Assembly: GCF_900091705.1 (NCBI RefSeq) | Contig: NZ_LT594785.1 | Location: forward strand, 1,468,858 to 1,532,857 | Direction of reading: 5' to 3' | Source of the DNA: Clostridium mediterraneense | GTDB taxonomy: Bacteria; Bacillota; Clostridia; Clostridiales; Clostridiaceae | DNA: 64,000 nt | Shown here: positions 8,772 to 16,863 of the stretch, in pieces | Layout of the letters: every line of letters begins with the position of its first letter | Position numbering within the stretch: the stretch's first letter is position 1 | Made by a program: the position numbers and the translations under genes | The notes under the pieces: generated by a model | Database searches by the model: none | What the model was told of the DNA's origin: nothing | The model's input: the letters and a program-made list of their open reading frames with translations, nothing else

Positions 8772-9818
8772 ATGTATTTAATTGCAACTATAGGACCAAG
8801 ATCTTGTGATAATAAAACGATAGATAAAATAATAAAAGGCGGAGCAAATACAATAAGAATTAATTTATCTCATGGAATTTATGAGGAGATAGATAAAGTT
8901 ATAGGATACATAAGGAAAAATTATCATGACATTAATTTATTGATGGATTTACAAGGACATAAAATAAGAGTTTCTGATAAACTAAAACAACCCTTTTATG
9001 CCAAGAAAAAATCAATTATATATTTTTGTTCAGAGGATAGTTATTCGGATTTGTATATAAATATTTTAAAAGATAAAAGTCTTATTCCTCTTAATATATC
9101 AACCGAAAGATTAAAAAGTACAGAATTTAAAAATATATATATGAAAGACGGAACAATGAAATTTACTGTAATAAATTCTGATAAAGATTATATAAAGACT
9201 ATTGTAAATCAAGAAGGGATGGTTAGGGCTGAAAAAGGTTGTAATTTGCCTGGAATATCTAGAAAAAATTTAGAACTAACTGAAAAAGATAAAAAAGATA
9301 TTCAATTTGCTTTAAATGAAAAAGTAGATATTCTATGTTATTCATATTGTTCTTCATTAGAAGATTGTAATAAATTTAAAGAGCAAGTTTTTAAAACTTT
9401 ACGAAGGGGAGATAAAATTCCAAAGCTTTTTGCTAAGATTGAAACAAAAGAGGCTGTAATTAATATAAAAGATATAGCAGATAATTTAGATGGAGTAGTG
9501 ATTGCTAGAGGTGACCTAGTTCCAGAAAGTACTTTGTATGCAATACCGATAATTCAGGACAAAATAGTATATAACTTAAAAGAAAGAAATAAAGATATAA
9601 TTATTGCTACTCATGTATTTGATTCAATGAAAAAGGATCTATATCCAACAGTTAATGAACTTAGTGATATATATAATATGGTCAAAAAAGATGTAAGTGG
9701 TTTTATGTTAACTAGTGAAACTACGGTAGGAAATAATCATTTTGAAGTAGTTAGAACTTTAAAAACAACATTAGATTATTATAAAAAAGTAAATAATAAA
9801 ATTAAAAAGAACAACTAA
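8772..9818 (+). CDS. Short pyruvate-kinase-like protein
   Basis: A 348-residue homologue of pyruvate kinase carrying the A and B domains but lacking the whole C-terminal domain; full enzymes are about 470-590 residues. Conserved elements are LIATIGP at the N terminus, IRINLSHG (Arg, Asn and Ser ligands), LLMDLQGHKIR, FAKIETKEAV with the catalytic Lys and Glu, and VVIARGDL. Several positions deviate: DLQGHKIR for DTKGPEIR, ATHVFDSM for ATQMLxSM, LTSETT for LSGETA, and SFVR is lost. It may be a non-allosteric kinase, a related phosphotransferase or a non-catalytic paralogue. GGAGT precedes the ATG. Confidence 0.7.
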   Translation: MYLIATIGPRSCDNKTIDKIIKGGANTIRINLSHGIYEEIDKVIGYIRKNYHDINLLMDLQGHKIRVSDKLKQPFYAKKKSIIYFCSEDSYSDLYINILKDKSLIPLNISTERLKSTEFKNIYMKDGTMKFTVINSDKDYIKTIVNQEGMVRAEKGCNLPGISRKNLELTEKDKKDIQFALNEKVDILCYSYCSSLEDCNKFKEQVFKTLRRGDKIPKLFAKIETKEAVINIKDIADNLDGVVIARGDLVPESTLYAIPIIQDKIVYNLKERNKDIIIATHVFDSMKKDLYPTVNELSDIYNMVKKDVSGFMLTSETTVGNNHFEVVRTLKTTLDYYKKVNNKIKKNN

Positions 9819-9833
9819 TTATTTAGTTGTTCT
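9808..9833. terminator. Bidirectional terminator overlapping both stop codons
   Basis: AGAACAACTAA (9808-9818) pairs with TTAGTTGTTCT (9823-9833) around TTAT. The hairpin contains the stop codons of the convergent pyruvate-kinase-like and PAP2 genes. Confidence 0.7.
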
Positions 9834-10373
9834 TTTATGTATATACTTATTATAAATAAAATCAATTAATCTAATAGAAAGGGTAGCGCTTATTATTCCT
9901 AGTAGTATTCCTCCAATTATATCACTTGGATAATGCACTTGAAGATATAATCTAGAAATAGCTATAGTTACAGCTAATGATATTGAAGGGATGAATAATT
10001 TCCTTAAATAATATACTATAACAATAGCACATGCAAATGAAGAAGAAGTATGTCCTGATGGAAACGAATAAGAAGTTGGTGCAGGTATTAGAAGATTAAT
10101 ATTATTAATCTTAGTAAAAGGTCTTGGTCTTTGAATTATATTTTTTATTAATCCTTCTCCAAGCATAGAATTAATAATTAATGCCGTAATCGTAGTAATT
10201 CCTATTTTTCTATACTTTTTCTTTATAATTAATATAAAGCTAATGAAAATCCATATTAGCCCCATATCTGCTATTTTAGTAAAAAATATCATTATAGGAT
10301 TTAAAAAAGAATTTTGTATTTTATATCCGAAAAATAATATTATGTTTGAATCAATATTTTCAATAAAGTTCAT
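9819..10373 (-). CDS. PAP2-superfamily membrane phosphatase
   Basis: A 184-residue membrane protein with about five hydrophobic segments and all three PAP2 phosphatase motifs: KNIIQRPRP (KX6RP), PSGHTSS (PSGH), and SRLYLQVHYPSDIIGG (SRX5HX3D). Such enzymes dephosphorylate lipid phosphates, for example undecaprenyl pyrophosphate or phosphatidylglycerol phosphate. Which substrate applies cannot be told from the sequence; UppP, encoded later in the window, is an unrelated enzyme with a possibly overlapping role. GGGGG precedes the ATG. The gene is monocistronic and convergent with the pyruvate-kinase-like gene. Confidence 0.88.
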   Translation of the reverse strand: MNFIENIDSNIILFFGYKIQNSFLNPIMIFFTKIADMGLIWIFISFILIIKKKYRKIGITTITALIINSMLGEGLIKNIIQRPRPFTKINNINLLIPAPTSYSFPSGHTSSSFACAIVIVYYLRKLFIPSISLAVTIAISRLYLQVHYPSDIIGGILLGIISATLSIRLIDFIYNKYIHKRTTK

Positions 10374-10506
10374 AATTCCCCCTAAACTATTTGTTTTTAG
10401 CAGCTCTTATAGCTTTTCTAAGTATTTTATTATATTATGTGTATTTTTTGTTAATAAAAAAAGCTTATAGAAATTATTCCTACAAGCGTTAAGGTATTAA
10501 TATTAT

Positions 10507-10590
10507 TGGTACTGAAGACGGGACTTGAACCCGTACGAGTAATCTCGGTAGATTTTGAGTCTACTGTGTCTGCCATTCCACCACTCCAGC
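10507..10590 (-). tRNA. tRNA-Leu (anticodon CAA)
   Basis: On the minus strand, GCTGGAG (5' arm) pairs with CTTCAGT before the discriminator A and an encoded CCA. The anticodon stem GTAGA/TCTAC holds the loop CTCAAAA, giving anticodon CAA (reads UUG). GGTTCAAGTCC forms the T loop, and a variable arm of class II length is present (84 bases in all), as expected for leucine. Confidence 0.96.
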
Positions 10591-10778
10591 ATAATAACTA
10601 ACATAGAATATGTTATCATATTTTGTATTCTAAATCAATATTTTTTTCCTTATTTTATATAAAACTTAGTAGTTATTTATTTATTCCTCTTTTTAAAATT
10701 AATATATAAAAGTAATAATAATTATATTTACAAAATAAAATTATATTATTAGTTTTTAATAATAGGAGTAATTTATAA

Positions 10779-11066
10779 ATGCCTTTTGATATCTATATAG
10801 TAATTGTAGTAACCTTAATATTACTTTCCATAATTAGTATTATAAAAAATATAAAAGAAGGAGTTATTGCTTGTATAATCTCTGGTGGAATAACAATTGT
10901 ATTTTTTTTAATACATTATATGTATATAACTATTAATAACTTTTTTCATAAAAGTGGTATTAGCTTTAAAGATATATTTTTATGGATTATATATATGGCT
11001 TTAACTTGTTTGGTATTTCTAATTATAATTTTTTTCATAAAATTTACAGGAATAAAAAAAAGATAG
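10779..11066 (+). CDS. Small hypothetical membrane protein
   Basis: A 95-residue protein with three hydrophobic segments (about residues 4-22, 28-52 and 65-90) and a basic C terminus (FTGIKKR). TAGGAGT lies 9-10 bases before the ATG. I recognise no family. It ends just before a bidirectional terminator shared with gatD. Function unknown; the good ribosome binding site and flanking terminator support a real gene. Confidence 0.6.
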   Translation: MPFDIYIVIVVTLILLSIISIIKNIKEGVIACIISGGITIVFFLIHYMYITINNFFHKSGISFKDIFLWIIYMALTCLVFLIIIFFIKFTGIKKR

Positions 11067-11085
11067 GTATCTACCTATCTTTTTA
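11057..11085. terminator. Bidirectional terminator (small membrane protein / gatD)
   Basis: AAAAAGATAGGTA (11057-11069) with TACCTATCTTTTT around a 2-base centre. It overlaps the end of both convergent genes. Confidence 0.75.
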
Positions 11086-11814
11086 TTTTTTTTCAGCTAA
11101 ATTTATTATATATTCTTTAGCTTTTAATTCTAGAGTATCATCTAAAGGTTCTAATTCTATATCCTTATTATATTTCTTATTTAAAGCAAGTGTTAGTAAT
11201 CTATCAGCAAGCTCTGGATTCTTAGAAAGTAAAGAACCATGGAAGTATGTACCTATAGTATTTTTATAGATACATCCTTCAAATCCATCTTTACCATTAT
11301 TCCCGAAACCTGAAATACATTTACCAAGTGGTTGTAATCCTTCTCCTAGGAATGTTCTTCCTGAATGATTTTCAAATCCAACATATATTTGATTTAAATA
11401 TTCATTAAATATAACAGTATTACCTATAAAACGAGTATCACCTGCTTCGGTATAGATATCTAAAATTTTAAGTCCTTCTAGCTTTTCACCATCTGGAGTA
11501 GTATAATAATTACCAAGTAATTGATAGCCACCACATATAGCAAGTAAAACTTTTTCCTCTTCTATATAATCTTTTATTGAATCTCTTTTTAATGCTTTTA
11601 AGTCATCTGAAACTATAGATTGTTCGTAATCTTGTCCACCACCAAAGAATACAATATCATAATCATCTTTATTAAATTTATCATTTAATGACACATTTAT
11701 TATATTAACATTTATTCCTCTTGCTTCAGCTCTATATTTAAGTATTAATATATTCCCCATATCTCCATATACATTTAATAGATCAGGGTAGAGATGACAT
11801 ATATTAAGTTCCAT
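11083..11814 (-). CDS. gatD: Lipid II isoglutaminyl synthase, glutaminase subunit GatD
   Basis: Predicted to release ammonia from glutamine for MurT, which amidates the D-Glu of the lipid II stem peptide at the cytoplasmic face. The 243 residues show a CobB/CobQ-type amidotransferase fold: NICHLYPDLLNVYGDMGN at the N terminus, VFFGGGQDYEQ near residue 56, the nucleophile elbow LLAICGGYQLLG with Cys near residue 94, and the histidine in TYFHGSLLSKNPELADRLL near residue 190. It follows murT by 19 bases with AAGGTG before its ATG. The pairing with murT makes the role firm. Confidence 0.94.
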   Translation of the reverse strand: MELNICHLYPDLLNVYGDMGNILILKYRAEARGINVNIINVSLNDKFNKDDYDIVFFGGGQDYEQSIVSDDLKALKRDSIKDYIEEEKVLLAICGGYQLLGNYYTTPDGEKLEGLKILDIYTEAGDTRFIGNTVIFNEYLNQIYVGFENHSGRTFLGEGLQPLGKCISGFGNNGKDGFEGCIYKNTIGTYFHGSLLSKNPELADRLLTLALNKKYNKDIELEPLDDTLELKAKEYIINLAEKK

Positions 11815-11833
11815 AAAATAACACCTTCCTATC

Positions 11834-13180
11834 CTACCAAAGTTTTTCTATATATCCTTTAGAATGAAGATATTTTCTAAAATCAATCATAGCTGTATAT
11901 GTTGCTAGAACATATACTTTATTTTCTTTACAGTTTTCAATATCATTGGTTAATTTTTCATATTCTTCAGATATAACAAATTTCTTTGGATCCATACCAG
12001 CTATTTTTAATCTTATAGCCATATCATATCTTCTAACTCCAGAAACAAAAATTTCTTTCATTTCCATTTTACTTAATTTTTCAAAATCAACATCCCAAAG
12101 CCATGAAACATCTCTTCCATCAGCATATTTATCATTAACAAGAAATGCAGCTGCAAATGAGCCAGAGTTTAAGCATAAAGTATCTAAAGCTTGATTATAT
12201 CCAGCTGGATTTTTAACAAGAATTATCTTTACATCTTTTCCATTAATATTAATGGTTTCTTGACGTCCAAAACTTGAGCTTTGTTTTGTAAATGAATTTT
12301 CTATTATAATATCATTTATATTAAATTCTTTTGCAATTCCATAAGCACAAAGAGCATTATATATATTATAAACTCCTGATTGAGTTACTGTAAAAATTGA
12401 ATTGTTAAATTTCACTTTAGATCCTTCTGGTGTAAGCTCTAATATTTCATTCATTGCATAATCAATATGAGCTCTTTTAAATCCACAATTAGGGCAATAG
12501 AAATCTCCTAAATGATTATAAGTTATAAAATTATATTCATATGCTGACTTACAGAACTTACAGAACTTAGCATCTGCATTAACATCAATTTTCTTATCTT
12601 TATTTGGTGATTCATTAAATCCATAGTATTTAACTGGATTTTTTACTTTTAAATCTCCAAGTAATGATTCATCACCATTTAATAGAAGAGTTGTATTTGG
12701 AACTTTATGTACTCCCTCTAATATTTTATTAAGAGTTGTATAAACTTCACCATATCTGTCTAATTGATCTCTAAATAAATTTGTTATTGTTATTATCTCT
12801 GGCTTTATATGTTCAGTTATAAATTTAACATTAGCTTCATCAACTTCTATAACTGCATATTTTTGTTTATTATCAAAAAATCTATAATTATCAATAAATG
12901 TTCCAACAATTCCTGTATACATATTTGCACCAGTATTATTAGTAATAACATTTAATTTATTTTCTTTTAAAATATTATAGATCATTGAGGTAGTTGTTGT
13001 TTTACCATTTGTACCTGTAACAAGAATTACTTTATAATTTTTAGAAACTTTTTTTAATATATTTTTATCTAATTTTAAAGCAACCTTTCCAGGAAAACTA
13101 CTTCCACCTTTAAACAAAGTTTGAGAAAGACTCTTTGTTAACTTTGTTATTATTATTGTTAAAAAAGATTTAATACCTAT
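11834..13180 (-). CDS. murT: Lipid II isoglutaminyl synthase, MurT subunit (probable AUA start)
   Basis: A Mur-ligase-like ATPase that, with GatD, converts the D-isoglutamate of lipid II to D-isoglutamine. Visible are the P-loop VTGTNGKTTTTSM, the MurT-specific four-cysteine zinc ribbon (CKFCKSAYEYN then CPNCGFKR, about residues 205-240 from the start used here), NPAGYNQALDT and the C-terminal DUF1727 region. The first canonical in-frame start is TTG 13117, with no ribosome binding site, and a protein from there would lack the usual N-terminal helix. The open frame continues upstream as GIKSFLTIIITKLTKSLSQT, and AAGGTGG (13190-13196) lies 9 bases before an in-frame ATA at 13180. I therefore place the start at ATA, giving 448 residues; the start is inference. 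Confidence 0.82.
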   Translation of the reverse strand: MGIKSFLTIIITKLTKSLSQTLFKGGSSFPGKVALKLDKNILKKVSKNYKVILVTGTNGKTTTTSMIYNILKENKLNVITNNTGANMYTGIVGTFIDNYRFFDNKQKYAVIEVDEANVKFITEHIKPEIITITNLFRDQLDRYGEVYTTLNKILEGVHKVPNTTLLLNGDESLLGDLKVKNPVKYYGFNESPNKDKKIDVNADAKFCKFCKSAYEYNFITYNHLGDFYCPNCGFKRAHIDYAMNEILELTPEGSKVKFNNSIFTVTQSGVYNIYNALCAYGIAKEFNINDIIIENSFTKQSSSFGRQETININGKDVKIILVKNPAGYNQALDTLCLNSGSFAAAFLVNDKYADGRDVSWLWDVDFEKLSKMEMKEIFVSGVRRYDMAIRLKIAGMDPKKFVISEEYEKLTNDIENCKENKVYVLATYTAMIDFRKYLHSKGYIEKLW

Positions 13181-13385
13181 TTTAAAACACCACCTTATAT
13201 CATTTGAGTTACTTAAATTATTAACAAATACTAATAAAAATAGTCAATGAAACAATATTTATAGTATAGCATAAAGATATTAAATTACCAATATATTAAT
13301 CCTATAGACTAATAAGTATAAATTTGGTAATATATACACATAATAAAAAAATATCAAAATTTAAGTTAGCTTTAGGGGGAAAAGT

Positions 13386-14363
13386 ATGTATCCAATTAAA
13401 TTTAAAAATATTTACTTTGATAAAATATGGGGAGGTAGAGATCTAGAAACTTTTAGAACTAACCTACCTGATGGTAATATAGGTGAGAGTTGGGATATTG
13501 CATGTCATAAAAATGGGATGAGTATTGTTGAAAATGGCGAATTTAAAGGAATAAAATTCAATGATTTAATAAAAAAATATGGAAGTGAATTATTAGGAAG
13601 TAAGATAGACACTAATAACTTTCCTTTATTAGTTAAAATAATAAATGCAAAAGATAAATTATCTGTACAAGTTCATCCAAATGATGAATATGGTATACAA
13701 GTAGAAGGTGATCTTGGTAAGACAGAAGCTTGGTATGTTATTGAGGCGTTTGAGGGTGCAAACCTAGTAGTTGGAACTAATGGATGTTCTAAAGAACAAT
13801 TTAAACAAGCAATTATAGATGGGAATTGTGAAAAACTACTTAATAGAATACCAGTAAAAAAAGGTGATGTATTTTTTGTTAAAAGTGGATTAGTTCATGC
13901 AATTGGTGAAGGAGTTATTATAGCTGAAATACAACAGAATAGTGATACAACTTATAGAGTCTTTGATTATAATAGAGGAAGAGAAATTCATGTAGATAAA
14001 GCTATGGATTGTATAGATTTCTCTTTAAATGGTGAAGTTTCAAATGGAATTTCAATAAAAAAAGATGGATTTGAAAAAATTTTTATAAATGTGTGTGAGT
14101 ATTTTTCATTAGAAAAATATAATATTAATTCAAAATGTACAGAAACTAGTGATTCAGAAAGATTTTTTGTATTTACTTGTGTTGAAGGAAATGGTTTTAT
14201 AACATCAGATAATTATAAATTAGAAATAAATAAGGGAGATAGTATTCTGATACCAGCAACTCTTGGTGCATATACTATTGAAGGAAAATTAGAATTATTA
14301 AAAAGTTATGTTCCTAATATTGAAAACGTTACTAAAGAAATTATGAGTAATATAGTTAAATAA
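13386..14363 (+). CDS. manA: Mannose-6-phosphate isomerase, class I
   Basis: This enzyme interconverts mannose-6-phosphate and fructose-6-phosphate. The 325 residues fit the short Firmicutes class I enzymes. Motifs are IYFDKIWGGRDLETF at the N terminus, the zinc-binding segment LSVQVHPNDEYG near residue 95, LGKTEAWYVIEA, and the second metal-ligand region VKSGLVHAIGEGVIIAEIQQNSDTTYR split across residues 160-190. AGGGGGA precedes the ATG. It stands alone and is followed by a strong terminator. Confidence 0.95.
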   Translation: MYPIKFKNIYFDKIWGGRDLETFRTNLPDGNIGESWDIACHKNGMSIVENGEFKGIKFNDLIKKYGSELLGSKIDTNNFPLLVKIINAKDKLSVQVHPNDEYGIQVEGDLGKTEAWYVIEAFEGANLVVGTNGCSKEQFKQAIIDGNCEKLLNRIPVKKGDVFFVKSGLVHAIGEGVIIAEIQQNSDTTYRVFDYNRGREIHVDKAMDCIDFSLNGEVSNGISIKKDGFEKIFINVCEYFSLEKYNINSKCTETSDSERFFVFTCVEGNGFITSDNYKLEINKGDSILIPATLGAYTIEGKLELLKSYVPNIENVTKEIMSNIVK

Positions 14364-14413
14364 AATAAGAAGAGGGTTATATACTTTTAAATATAATCCT
14401 CTTCTTATTTTTT
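14362..14413 (+). terminator. Terminator after manA
   Basis: A 21-bp stem (14362-14382 with 14391-14411) containing a single G-T wobble, 8-base loop and trailing T run. Its A run on the other side could also stop minus-strand transcription. Confidence 0.85.
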
Positions 14414-14525
14414 ATATAATAATTAAATATTATTTAACAAATAAATTACGAATAGACATATATTATATTTCTTTAGTATAATAAAAATGTTACAAAACTT
14501 AATATAATGGTGAGGAGAAAAAAAT

Positions 14526-15413
14526 ATGGGGATTAATTTTTTATTTGTATTAAAAGCTATAATAATTGCCATAGTAGAAGGATTAACAGAATTTGTTCCA
14601 GTATCATCTACAGGACATATGATTTTAGTTGGAGATCTTATAGGATTTAGAGAATCACAAAATCTTAATTTTTCTAGTATGTATGAAGTAGTTATTCAGC
14701 TAGGTGCTATTTTAGCTGTAGTAGTGTTATATCGAAAAAAAATATTTACATCAATAGTTGAATTTATAAGATACATGGTAGCATTAATGACTAAAAATAC
14801 TAAAGTTCAAAAAGAGACTGAAGTTGGATTTAAGTTTGGAATTAATGTTATTATAGGAAGCTTACCTGCTATGGTAATAGGATTATTATTCTACGATAAA
14901 ATAAAGAGTTTATTTAATATAAAAGCTGTAGGTATAGCTTTTATTGTAGGTGGATTACTTTTATTAATTATAGAAAGTTGGCATAGAAAAAATAATAAAA
15001 GAAAAGTTATTGAAAGTGTGGATAATATAAGTTACAAGCAATCATTTATAGTTGGTATTTTTCAATGTTTAGCAATGTGGCCAGGTATGTCAAGAAGTGC
15101 ATCTACTATAATGGGAGGCTGGGTTGCAGGATTTACAACAACTGTTGCAACTGAATTTACATTTTTCTTAGCAATTCCAGCAATGATAGGCTCTTCAGCT
15201 ATGGATTTATTAGAGTTTGATTATAGTATTATGAATAGTACTTATTGGGTTTCTCTTATAGTAGGATTTATAATTGCTTTTATAGTTTCATTAGTAGTGA
15301 TAGATAAATTTATTTCTTATTTAAAAAAGAAACCTATGAAAGTTTTTGCTATTTATAGAGTATTAGCTGGTATTTTATTGACAGTTCTTTTATATACAAA
15401 CATAATATCTTAA
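14526..15413 (+). CDS. uppP: Undecaprenyl-diphosphatase UppP/BacA
   Basis: A polytopic membrane enzyme that dephosphorylates undecaprenyl pyrophosphate so the lipid carrier can be reused for peptidoglycan; overexpression in other bacteria gives bacitracin resistance. The 295 residues show the two family motifs: EGLTEFVPVSSTGHMILVG near residue 20 (catalytic Glu-rich segment) and PGMSRSASTIMGG near residue 188. About eight hydrophobic segments are present. GAGGAG precedes the ATG. It is monocistronic with its own terminator. Confidence 0.97.
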   Translation: MGINFLFVLKAIIIAIVEGLTEFVPVSSTGHMILVGDLIGFRESQNLNFSSMYEVVIQLGAILAVVVLYRKKIFTSIVEFIRYMVALMTKNTKVQKETEVGFKFGINVIIGSLPAMVIGLLFYDKIKSLFNIKAVGIAFIVGGLLLLIIESWHRKNNKRKVIESVDNISYKQSFIVGIFQCLAMWPGMSRSASTIMGGWVAGFTTTVATEFTFFLAIPAMIGSSAMDLLEFDYSIMNSTYWVSLIVGFIIAFIVSLVVIDKFISYLKKKPMKVFAIYRVLAGILLTVLLYTNIIS

Positions 15414-15418
15414 TAGCT

Positions 15419-15472
15419 AAAAAGCTGTTTTACTAATTTATATATTATATATTAGGTAAAATAGCTTTTTTT
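15419..15472 (+). terminator. Terminator after uppP
   Basis: AAAAAGCTGTTTTAC-type stem (15419-15434) pairs with a complement at 15455-15471, allowing a G-T wobble, around an AT-rich loop of about 20 bases; a T run follows. Confidence 0.75.
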
Positions 15473-15597
15473 ATTTAATATAAAAACTTAATATCAAATG
15501 ATTCTTTATTAGAATATTCAGGGAATAGTTTGAATAAAATAAAACAGTTAAAGATACTCTTAATTTATTAAATGAATTAGCTAAGGGGGATTTATTT

Positions 15598-16695
15598 ATG
15601 TTAAATAAAAAAAAGAAAATAGCTTTATTAACAGGTGGTGGAGATTGTCCAGGATTAAATGCTGTAATTAGAGCTGTAACAAGAACTGCTATTTTACAAT
15701 ATGATTATGACGTAATAGGATATAAATTTGGATATAGAGGATTATATAATAATGATTATGTTAATTTAAACATCGATAGTGTTTCTGGAATATTGCATAA
15801 AGGAGGAACTATTTTACATAGTTCTAATAAAGATAATTTATTCGATTATCAAGTAGAGGAAAATGGAACTTTAGTTAAAAAAGATGTATCTGATACTGCA
15901 ATAGAAAATATGAAAAAAGAAGGTGTTGATGCATTAATAGTAATTGGAGGAGATGGAACACTAACTTCTGCAAGGGATTTTTCTAGAAAAGGTGTAAATG
16001 TTATAGGTGTTCCTAAAACTATAGATAATGATTTATTAGCAACTGATACTACCTTTGGATTTAATACAGCTACTGAAATTTCCTGTGAAGCATTAGATAG
16101 ATTACACACAACTGCTGAATCACATCATAGAATAATGATACTTGAAGTTATGGGAAGAAATAGTGGATGGATAGCTCTTGATTCTGGTATAGCAGGTTCT
16201 GCTGATGTGATTTTAATACCTGAAATACCTTATGATATTAATAAAATTGTAGATAAAGTTAAGGAAAGAGAAGAATGTGGTAAGCAATTTACTATAATAG
16301 TAGTTGCAGAAGGAGCTAAACCTAAAGATGGTGAAGTTATTGTATCTAAAATAGTAAAAGATAGCCCAGATCCTATCAGACTTGGAGGTATTGCGAGTAA
16401 GCTTGAAAATGATCTAGAGGAGTTAATAAAAAATCATGAAATTAGAAGTACAGTATTAGGACATTTACAAAGAGGTGGAAATACATCTGCTTATGATAGA
16501 ATTCTTTCAACTAGATATGGAGTTAAAGCAGCAGAACTTGTTAATGAAAATTTATTTGGAAATATGGTTTGTTTAAAAGGACAAAATATAGAGTATGTTA
16601 GCTTAGAAAATGTTATAGGAAATACTAAACGTATTGATTTAAATGATGAGAAAATTAAAGCAGCCAGACAGATAGGAATTTGTTTTGGTGATTAA
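15598..16695 (+). CDS. 6-phosphofructokinase (GGDG/PKTIDND subtype)
   Basis: This enzyme phosphorylates fructose-6-phosphate at C1 in glycolysis. The 365 residues open with LLTGGGDCPGLNAVIRA. The phosphoryl-donor loop is VIGGDG with Gly120, at the position equivalent to Gly104 of the E. coli enzyme. The catalytic loop is VPKTIDND with Lys140 and Asp143, equivalent to Gly124 and Asp127. Gly120 points to ATP use, while Lys140 is typical of pyrophosphate enzymes; this combination marks the mixed group III kinases, whose donor has to be tested. It is longer than PfkA of about 320 residues. AGGGGG precedes the ATG. Confidence 0.92.
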   Translation: MLNKKKKIALLTGGGDCPGLNAVIRAVTRTAILQYDYDVIGYKFGYRGLYNNDYVNLNIDSVSGILHKGGTILHSSNKDNLFDYQVEENGTLVKKDVSDTAIENMKKEGVDALIVIGGDGTLTSARDFSRKGVNVIGVPKTIDNDLLATDTTFGFNTATEISCEALDRLHTTAESHHRIMILEVMGRNSGWIALDSGIAGSADVILIPEIPYDINKIVDKVKEREECGKQFTIIVVAEGAKPKDGEVIVSKIVKDSPDPIRLGGIASKLENDLEELIKNHEIRSTVLGHLQRGGNTSAYDRILSTRYGVKAAELVNENLFGNMVCLKGQNIEYVSLENVIGNTKRIDLNDEKIKAARQIGICFGD

Positions 16696-16702
16696 TATGT
16701 AG

Positions 16703-16770
16703 AAAATACGATGGCGAACAAAATTTAAATTAGTTTTGTTTATCCCTCGTATTTTTTCGCATAAATACGA
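16703..16770 (+). terminator. pfk-purB intergenic hairpins (terminator and a competing stem)
   Basis: Segment A (AAAATACGA, 16703-16711) can pair with segment B (TCGTATTTT, 16747-16755) in a long hairpin that also pairs AACAAAA with TTTTGTT, ends in a T run and looks like a terminator for the kinase gene. Segment C (AAATACGA, 16763-16770) can pair with the same segment B in a smaller stem. The two structures exclude each other. The promoter of purB lies downstream of both. Confidence 0.55.
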
Positions 16771-16797
16771 ATATTAATTATTTTTATCTATTAATAG

Positions 16798-16826
16798 TTC
16801 ACTTATTAAACTTATTATGATATAAT
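16798..16826 (+). promoter_or_regulatory. Sigma-A-type promoter of purB
   Basis: TTCACT (16798-16803), a 17-base spacer and TATAAT (16821-16826), followed 37 bases later by the purB ATG. I see no purine riboswitch core or PurR box in this leader. Confidence 0.6.
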
Positions 16827-16863
16827 AAATTCAATAATTTGTATTTTCTGGAGGTAATTAATA

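Noticed and set aside
13280-13345. Pair of inverted ATTACCAA/TTGGTAAT words before manA as an operator
   Set aside because: The words are 8 bases and about 40 bases apart in very AT-rich DNA, so chance is likely and no regulator is near.
16700-16860. Purine riboswitch before purB
   Set aside because: The conserved loop and junction sequences of the purine aptamer are not visible, and the promoter at 16798-16826 leaves only a short leader.
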